Shown here: piece by piece, positions 59,478 through 64,000 of the stretch
How positions within the stretch are numbered: position 1 is the stretch's first letter
Layout: each line of letters begins with the position of its first letter
Assembly: GCA_900548675.1 (NCBI GenBank)
Contig: URLJ01000002.1
Coordinates: forward strand, 62,001-126,000
Direction of reading: 5' to 3'
Length of the DNA stretch: 64,000 nucleotides
From: an uncultured Mollicutes bacterium
Lineage (GTDB): Bacteria; Bacillota_I; Bacilli_A; ML615J-28; CAG-313
Position numbers and translations under genes: made by a program
The notes under the pieces: model-generated
Database searches by the model: none
What the model was told of the DNA's origin: nothing
What the model saw: the letters and a program-made list of their open reading frames with translations, nothing else

Positions 59478-60101
59478 TTAACTGACCATTCCTATGAAAC
59501 TCTTATATAAATAAACATTACTAAGCACAGTCATAGCGATTAAATAAACAACAAATATAATATATACAATTAAATATAAACGTTTATTTTCTTTTTTATT
59601 TTTATGATTACCAATAAATGTTAACCAAATAAGGGACATTACAGCTAAAATAATTAGTGGATAAATTGTGTTTATTCCTACTAATTTCCACACATCTGCT
59701 TTTTCAGTAATACTTGTTATTTTATCATTTTCAATAAATTTATTTATAATTTTTATTCCCATGAAAACAAGGAACCAGAAATTCGTAAATAGCATCGCAA
59801 TTATTCCACTCAAGTAATAGAAGTGATTAATACGATTTAACCACTCTAATTTCTTAGGCTTTTTTGCTTCTTCTTTTTCATGTTCCATTTCATGTTTTTT
59901 TTCTATTTCTTCAGTAAGTGACAATCCTAATTTACTTTCTAACATTTCATATACATCTTGAAGTTCTTGATATTCTTCATCAGATATTGATGGTGTTCCA
60001 TCTGTTAAAAGTTGTTCATTATAATTATTTATTTTATTAAAGACTTCCTCTTGTAGTTTTTTTGCTTCTTCGATATCATCAGGAATATTATATTTATTCA
60101 T
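59478..60101 (-). CDS. Four-helix membrane protein with acidic N-terminal coiled region
   Basis: This 207-residue protein starts at ATG 60101 behind AAGGAGG; an upstream in-frame ATG at 60125 would overlap this site. The first 85 residues are hydrophilic and helical (DIEEAKKLQEEVFNKINNYN, HEMEHEKEEAKKPKK), followed by four hydrophobic helices (about 93-115, 118-135, 150-170 and 180-200). No family was recognised. Co-transcribed with the SpoU methyltransferase from the promoter at 60128-60156. Confidence 0.65.
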   Translation of the reverse strand: MNKYNIPDDIEEAKKLQEEVFNKINNYNEQLLTDGTPSISDEEYQELQDVYEMLESKLGLSLTEEIEKKHEMEHEKEEAKKPKKLEWLNRINHFYYLSGIIAMLFTNFWFLVFMGIKIINKFIENDKITSITEKADVWKLVGINTIYPLIILAVMSLIWLTFIGNHKNKKENKRLYLIVYIIFVVYLIAMTVLSNVYLYKSFIGMVS

Positions 60102-60127
60102 AGTTTCCTCCTTCTCATACAACAAAT

Positions 60128-60156
60128 ATTATACCCTATGTTGTCTATTATTGCAA
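60128..60156 (-). promoter_or_regulatory. Sigma-A promoter of the membrane protein/SpoU operon
   Basis: On the minus strand TTGCAA (60151-60156) and TATAAT (60128-60133) are 17 bp apart. Confidence 0.7.
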
Positions 60157-60163
60157 TTAATTT

Positions 60164-60202
60164 AAAAAAAATTAAAAGCACTAGAACTTTACTAGTGCCT
60201 TA
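60164..60202 (-). terminator. Terminator of the spore protein gene
   Basis: An 11-bp stem AAAAGCACTAG/CTAGTGCCTT (60174-60184 with 60192-60201) with a seven-base loop is followed on the minus strand by TTTTAATTTTTTTT. Confidence 0.85.
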
Positions 60203-60216
60203 ATCATTGTTTTTCA

Positions 60217-60417
60217 TTATTTAGTTGCGATTTGAGATTGAGCCATAGAAACTAAACGACGAGTAATTTCTCCACCAACTGTACCATTTTGACGAGCAGT
60301 TGCATCTGGTCCTAAATGTACGCCAAGTTCGTTAGCGATTTCATATTTCATTTGAGAAAGAGCATTTTCTGCACCTGGAACAGCTAATCTGTTTTTGCTG
60401 TAAGATGAATTATTCAT
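60217..60417 (-). CDS. Alpha/beta-type small acid-soluble spore protein
   Basis: This 66-residue protein has the alpha/beta SASP signatures: LSQMKYEIANELGVHLGPDA with the GPR protease site in KYEIANE, and TARQNGTVGGEITRRLVSMA. These proteins coat and protect spore DNA and supply amino acids on germination. It has a very strong AGGAGGTG ribosome-binding site, a forespore-type -10 CATACTA and a strong terminator, consistent with high late expression. This is the clearest evidence that the organism forms endospores. Confidence 0.95.
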   Translation of the reverse strand: MNNSSYSKNRLAVPGAENALSQMKYEIANELGVHLGPDATARQNGTVGGEITRRLVSMAQSQIATK

Positions 60418-60439
60418 TGATTACACCTCCTGTCAAAAT

Positions 60440-60469
60440 TAGTATGTACCATTTTGAGGTTTATATAAC
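60440..60469 (-). promoter_or_regulatory. Forespore (sigma-G/sigma-F type) promoter of the spore protein gene
   Basis: On the minus strand CATACTA (60440-60446) matches the sigma-G/F -10 box. GTTATA (60464-60469), 17 bp upstream, is a fair -35. No sigma-A hexamers fit the position. Confidence 0.65.
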
Positions 60470-60497
60470 ATTTTTTAAATGTTAATTTATGGTAAAT

Positions 60498-61712
60498 CTA
60501 GAATATATCTATTTCATCTTCTACTACTTGATATTTACGTTTAGTGTTTAAAGTAACATGCTCAGTTTTTTCAACTGCTTTGTTAATTAACTCTTTAAAA
60601 TTAAATTTGTTTTCCTCTTTTATACAAACATCTAATCGAGGTTTAATTTGCGGATGTCTTGGAACATACACTGTACAACAATCTTCATGAGGTCTAATCG
60701 ATATATTAAATGTGTCTATTTTATTAGCAATATCAATTATATCCTGTTTGTCAAACGTTACTAGCGGTCTAATAATTGGAAGTTTTGTAACCTCGCCGAT
60801 TACGCTCATACTTTCAATTGTTTGACTAGCAACCTGTCCAACACTTTCACCATTGATAATGGCGATGGACTTTGTTTTTTCTGATAACTTTTCAGCTATG
60901 CGATACATCATTCTTCGCATTATTGTTATACAGTAATCTTCTCTAACATAATTATATATATTTTCTTGAATGTCTGTAAAAGGCACTATATGGAAATTAA
61001 TCTTCTGGTTACTTGTATATGGGACTAACTTTTCTAATAAATCAACAACTTTTTGTAAAGCAAGATCTGATGTATATGGTGGTGATGCAAAGTGAACCGC
61101 TTCTATTTCGATTCCTTTCTTAATGGAAAGATAACCAGCAACAACACTATCGATACCACCGCTTATCATTAACAATCCTTTACCAAGAATACCAGCAGGG
61201 AAACCTCCCATACCATAATATGTTTTAGTATATATATATGTACCCTCATATCTTACATCAATATCGAGTGTAATATCAGGGTTATGTACATCAGCTTTTA
61301 AGCCTTCGATACTTTTAAATAAATTTCTACTTACTTCTTTAGTAATCTCAGGGGAAGTATATGGAAAGTTTTTGTCACCTCTTGAGGTTTCTACTTTAAA
61401 GGTTTTTCCTAGATAATTTTCACTTTTCATCACTTCTACTGTAGCATCTAATATAGTTTCCATCGTGCTTTCACATCTAGTAGCTAAACTAAATGAATAT
61501 ATACCCGGGATTTTTTTTAATATTTCAACAACATCTAAAGGGTCCGTTCCATTTAAAATAACATAGTATCTTAACCCTTTTGATTCAAATGTTAGTTTAT
61601 CATATGCCGCAAGAGCACGTTTTATATGTGTGGTTACCGCCTTAATAAATTGATTGCGGTTTGATTTTTTAAGCGCCAATTCGCCATAACGTATTAAGAT
61701 ATGATTATACAT
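60498..61712 (-). CDS. thiI: tRNA 4-thiouridine synthetase ThiI
   Basis: ThiI adenylates U8 of tRNA and inserts sulfur. The 404-residue protein has an N-terminal ferredoxin-like and THUMP region (1-165, IRYGELALKKSNRNQF) and the PP-loop SGGIDSVVAGYL at about residue 184. The family Cys-containing segment EDCCTVYVPRHP is present. There is no C-terminal rhodanese domain, as is typical in Firmicutes. It follows the cysteine desulfurase gene by three bases, the classic NifZ/ThiI pairing. Confidence 0.95.
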   Translation of the reverse strand: MYNHILIRYGELALKKSNRNQFIKAVTTHIKRALAAYDKLTFESKGLRYYVILNGTDPLDVVEILKKIPGIYSFSLATRCESTMETILDATVEVMKSENYLGKTFKVETSRGDKNFPYTSPEITKEVSRNLFKSIEGLKADVHNPDITLDIDVRYEGTYIYTKTYYGMGGFPAGILGKGLLMISGGIDSVVAGYLSIKKGIEIEAVHFASPPYTSDLALQKVVDLLEKLVPYTSNQKINFHIVPFTDIQENIYNYVREDYCITIMRRMMYRIAEKLSEKTKSIAIINGESVGQVASQTIESMSVIGEVTKLPIIRPLVTFDKQDIIDIANKIDTFNISIRPHEDCCTVYVPRHPQIKPRLDVCIKEENKFNFKELINKAVEKTEHVTLNTKRKYQVVEDEIDIF

Positions 61713-61715
61713 AAT

Positions 61716-62870
61716 TTATTTTCCTTTATTTGTTTTACTGATAGTTTTACTGCTGGTAATTTCTTCTAATACTTTTACTAATGTATCTATTTCTTCTTTT
61801 GTATTAAGATAAGAAAAACTTATTCTAATTGATGATAAAGCTCTTTCTTTATTATTGGTAACAGCTAAAACGGTTCTTTCAGGTGTTTTTTGTTTAGAGT
61901 TGCATGCACTACCTGCTGATAAATATATTTCATGTTTTTCAAAAATGTGAAGCATCGTTTCACTATTAATATTTAAAATACTAATATTAATAATATATGG
62001 TGAATAAGAAAAGCTCGGGCTATTAATAATAATATCAGGGTTTTCTTTAACCAAATCTCTAAAATAATCATTTAATTCTTTAACATAAGTGAAATGCTCG
62101 TCCATATTTTTAGTAGCTATTTGAATTGCTTTAGCACAAGCAACACTACCAGCGACATTAATAGTACCTGGTTTTAAGCCATCTTGCTGCATTGAACCTT
62201 TGAGTGGAGCATTTAGATTGATATTAGATTGGTAGAAAAGTGCCCCTGTTCCTTTTAAACCATTAATTTTGTGAGCACTCATTGTAAACATATCGACATC
62301 ATTAAAAGAGAAATGAGGTTTAAGTTTTGCAAGTCCTTGAACAGCATCAACATGGAGTTTCACTCTAGGGTATTTTCTAACTATTTCTATTACTTTATCA
62401 ATTGGTTGAATGGCGCCAATAATATTATTTACCCACATAATTGATACTAAAATGGTGTCATTGTCAATTTCTTTTTTTAAAGTTTCTAGATTAATTTGAC
62501 CATTTTCCAAAACATCTAAGTAAACTACTTTAAAACCTTTCTTTTCTAAATCATTAAAACAAGAAAGAACGGAAGGATGTTCAATAGATGTTGTGATAAT
62601 TTTCTTATTTTGATTTAAGTAATTGTTACAAACACCATATATCGCAAGATTATTGGCTTCAGTTGCCCCCGATGTAAATACTATTTTTTTATTAGTTACA
62701 CCTAAAGCATCCAGGCAAACTTTTTCAGCTTTTTCAAATAATTGATTAGCTTGAAGCCCTACCTTATATATGCTAGAAGCATTGTACCAACATTTAGTGG
62801 CAACTTCTTCATATGCTTTTAAAACTTCATCACTTACTGGTGTAGTCGCAGTAGAGTCTAGGTATATCAT
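61716..62870 (-). CDS. Cysteine desulfurase (NifS/IscS family, ThiI partner)
   Basis: This PLP enzyme takes sulfur from cysteine as a persulfide and passes it on. The 384-residue form starting at ATG 62870 (MIYLDSTATTPVS) is chosen because the predicted transcription start is near 62890 and GGTGA precedes this ATG; an in-frame ATG at 62891 would lack a leader. Motifs are VFTSGATEANNLAIYG, the PLP lysine in MSAHKINGLKGTGA, and the catalytic Cys in SAGSACNSKQK. Its operon with thiI indicates a dedicated role in tRNA thiolation (NifZ-like). Confidence 0.93.
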   Translation of the reverse strand: MIYLDSTATTPVSDEVLKAYEEVATKCWYNASSIYKVGLQANQLFEKAEKVCLDALGVTNKKIVFTSGATEANNLAIYGVCNNYLNQNKKIITTSIEHPSVLSCFNDLEKKGFKVVYLDVLENGQINLETLKKEIDNDTILVSIMWVNNIIGAIQPIDKVIEIVRKYPRVKLHVDAVQGLAKLKPHFSFNDVDMFTMSAHKINGLKGTGALFYQSNINLNAPLKGSMQQDGLKPGTINVAGSVACAKAIQIATKNMDEHFTYVKELNDYFRDLVKENPDIIINSPSFSYSPYIINISILNINSETMLHIFEKHEIYLSAGSACNSKQKTPERTVLAVTNNKERALSSIRISFSYLNTKEEIDTLVKVLEEITSSKTISKTNKGK

Positions 62871-62896
62871 TATTATCACCAATTCTTTCATGAATA

Positions 62897-62925
62897 ATTA
62901 TACCACATTTTTCATAGTTTGTCAC
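62897..62925 (-). promoter_or_regulatory. Promoter of the cysteine desulfurase-thiI operon
   Basis: On the minus strand GTGACA (62920-62925) and TATAAT (62897-62902) are 17 bp apart. The divergent TSCPD gene has its own promoter next to it. Confidence 0.65.
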
Positions 62926-62955
62926 TTAATTAAAAAAATGATAATTGCAAAGATA

Positions 62956-62984
62956 TTGAAAAAAAAAGAAAATATCACTATAAT
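62956..62984 (+). promoter_or_regulatory. Promoter of the TSCPD-domain gene
   Basis: -35 TTGAAA (62956-62961) and -10 TATAAT (62979-62984) are 17 bp apart. Confidence 0.65.
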
Positions 62985-63002
62985 ATACTTGTGAGGTATT
63001 TT

Positions 63003-63263
63003 ATGAAACATATATCGTATACACCGAAAGGTGTTTGTTCAAAACAAATAGATTTTGATCTTTCCGATAATTTTGAAATTTACAATCTCACCTTTACCGG
63101 TGGATGCAATGGTAATCTAAAAGCTATTTCAAAATTATTAGAAGGTAGAAAAGCCGATGAAATCATTCCTATTTTAGAAGGTAATGTTTGTGGCGTAAGA
63201 AATACTAGTTGTGCTGATCAATTAACCAAAGCATTAAAAGAAGCAATTGAATCATGTAAATAA
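63003..63263 (+). CDS. TSCPD-domain protein (TIGR03905-like)
   Basis: This 86-residue protein has the family pattern YTPKGVCSKQIDFD ... TFTGGCNGNLKAISKLLEGR ... NVCGVRNTSCADQLTKALKE, with five cysteines; the usual TSCPDQL appears as TSCADQL. The domain also occurs at the end of some ribonucleotide reductases; its role alone is unknown. ATG 63003 is chosen because GAGGT lies seven bases upstream; the in-frame GTG at 62991 overlaps the predicted transcription start. It is divergent from the cysteine desulfurase gene. Confidence 0.85.
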   Translation: MKHISYTPKGVCSKQIDFDLSDNFEIYNLTFTGGCNGNLKAISKLLEGRKADEIIPILEGNVCGVRNTSCADQLTKALKEAIESCK

Positions 63264-63290
63264 AAAGGCTACTTTATGTAGCCTTTTTTA
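63262..63290. terminator. Bidirectional terminator after the TSCPD gene
   Basis: Stem AAAGGCTAC/GTAGCCTTT (about 63264-63272 with 63278-63286) followed by TTTT on the plus strand, with the convergent lipoprotein gene ending just beyond. Confidence 0.75.
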
Positions 63291-63303
63291 AGTAGTCTTT
63301 AAA

Positions 63304-63669
63304 CTATTTACTTTCTTTTTTTGCTTCAGTATATTGAGCACTCATAGCTCTTCCAGCCGCAAATGTAACAGTAATACTTTTTACAGTTTTACCATCTTCA
63401 TAAGCTTTGTTAGCTTCTTCTGCAGATTTATAGTTTTTGTACCAAGTTGCAGTACCAGTTCTTCCACTGCTACCTACTTCTGCAGTTAAGTTAATTTGAG
63501 GTTCACCAAGTTTTTTTACTACTTTTTCATAAGTAATGTTTTCTTTTTTGTCAGCAGCTTCGTTGATTTTATCAGCATAGCTCTTGCTTACGCTACAACT
63601 TGCAAGCGCTAAGAAAAGAACTAAACATAATGCAAAAATACCTGATAATTTTAAAACTCTTGCTTTCAT
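63304..63669 (-). CDS. Small lipoprotein, paralogue of the one at 21513
   Basis: This 121-residue lipoprotein has a signal of about 24 residues and lipobox ALASC. The mature part (SYADKINEAADKKENITYEK, VVKKLGEPQ, GTATWYKNY, GKTVKSITVTFAAGRAMSA) matches the protein at 21513 along its whole length. The repeated VxKKLGxP ... Trp-Tyr ... GKxVKSI pattern suggests a two-strand/helix repeat like BLIP or SmpA folds; this is inference. Its promoter is at 63705-63733 with AAGGAGGAG before the ATG. Confidence 0.75.
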   Translation of the reverse strand: MKARVLKLSGIFALCLVLFLALASCSVSKSYADKINEAADKKENITYEKVVKKLGEPQINLTAEVGSSGRTGTATWYKNYKSAEEANKAYEDGKTVKSITVTFAAGRAMSAQYTEAKKESK

Positions 63670-63704
63670 TTTTTTCTCCTCCTTCTCACAAAATTTCTAT
63701 TAAT

Positions 63705-63733
63705 ATGTTATCATAAACAACCATTTTTTTCAA
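63705..63733 (-). promoter_or_regulatory. Promoter of the lipoprotein gene at 63304
   Basis: On the minus strand TTGAAA (63728-63733) and TAACAT (63705-63710) are 17 bp apart. Confidence 0.5.
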
Positions 63734-63756
63734 GAATTATGATAATGGTTTTATTA

Positions 63757-64000
63757 TTATAACCCACTAGCGAGCGCTTCTTGCAGTGCTCTTTTTTCTT
63801 TTACTTTATCTTTAATCACATCTTTTAATCTTAACCCAAAGTATAATGCAACATATAGTGCTGTATAACCAACATAAACAAAAAGTGAAAGATGTGGCAT
63901 TATTTTATATATGTCGCTTCCTAGTTCAACCCTAGTGAAAATTTCAAAGGCTGGGATTAAATCGATGATTACCTTTTTATTATACATAAACAAATAATTG
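63757..64000 (-). CDS. Partial membrane protein (C-terminal part only)
   Basis: The minus-strand reading frame is open to the window edge, and the only start-like codon near it (TTG 63993) has no ribosome-binding site, so this is taken as the end of a longer gene. The visible ~80 residues hold at least one hydrophobic helix (LFVYVGYTALYVALYFGLRL) followed by a charged tail (KDVIKDKVKEKRALQEALAS). That pattern fits the last helix and cytoplasmic tail of a transporter or permease, but no family can be named. Confidence 0.5.
   Translation of the reverse strand, partial: NYLFMYNKKVIIDLIPAFEIFTRVELGSDIYKIMPHLSLFVYVGYTALYVALYFGLRLKDVIKDKVKEKRALQEALASGL

Overview
The window is AT-rich chromosomal DNA, low in G+C by eye, from a low-G+C Firmicute, most likely an endospore-forming member of the class Bacilli. 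The sequence supports this in several ways: a GerE-type late sporulation regulator, an alpha/beta small acid-soluble spore protein with a forespore-type -10 box, a YlbD/YlbE coat pair and a YjcZ-type micropeptide; Bacilli-type operons (rimP-nusA-ylxR-ylxQ-infB-rbfA, rpsP-khpA, rimM-trmD); a diaminopimelate-type wall (murC, dapF); and the standard genetic code (TGA is a real stop at the rimM/trmD ATGA overlap). The two BspA-like leucine-rich-repeat proteins and a very large adhesin-like protein suggest a host-associated, probably gut, lifestyle. That last point, and placement in an early-branching Bacilli order, are inference.

Layout. Bases 1-10,500 (minus strand): a partial murC, a DUF2130 coiled-coil protein, two large BspA-like surface proteins, a metallo-beta-lactamase-fold hydrolase and rplS. 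Bases 10,600-19,600: cvfB (plus), then minus-strand pepF-dapF, and a run in which a zinc-type arsR/P1B-ATPase pair sits between rpsP-khpA and rimM-trmD-rhodanese-like lipoprotein. Bases 19,600-25,300: spore-related small genes, def with a small lipoprotein, a Cof-type phosphatase, RNase J and a decayed IS3-type transposase. Bases 25,300-36,300: M42 aminopeptidase, DEDDh exonuclease, gerE, uvrC, the nusA-infB operon and a TGS-nucleoside kinase.

Bases 36,385-52,742 hold one apparent six-gene minus-strand operon: an ABC-2 permease, a membrane-anchored Ig-like protein, an ABC ATPase, a 1050-residue lipoprotein with a probable beta-helix, a 3120-residue surface protein with tandem MBG-like domains, and a small lipoprotein. 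It looks like an exporter or envelope system together with its surface proteins.

Bases 52,944-58,645 hold the most unusual locus. It is a tightly packed four-gene operon: a ribbon-helix-helix regulator, an SPFH protein with about six zinc ribbons, a four-helix membrane protein, and a 989-residue protein with zinc ribbon, TPR-like repeats, TIR, a DUF6273-like domain and a C-terminal biotinyl domain. It starts at a consensus sigma-A promoter (TTGACA-17-TATAAT) overlapped by two 18-bp operator-like repeats. This is read as a repressed, inducible membrane or NAD-directed stress or defence module; the function is inferred.

The right end carries a SpoU-type methyltransferase, a membrane protein, the spore protein gene, the thiI/cysteine desulfurase sulfur-transfer pair, a TSCPD protein, a second member of a small lipoprotein family and a partial membrane protein. 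No tRNA, rRNA, CRISPR array or prophage was seen.
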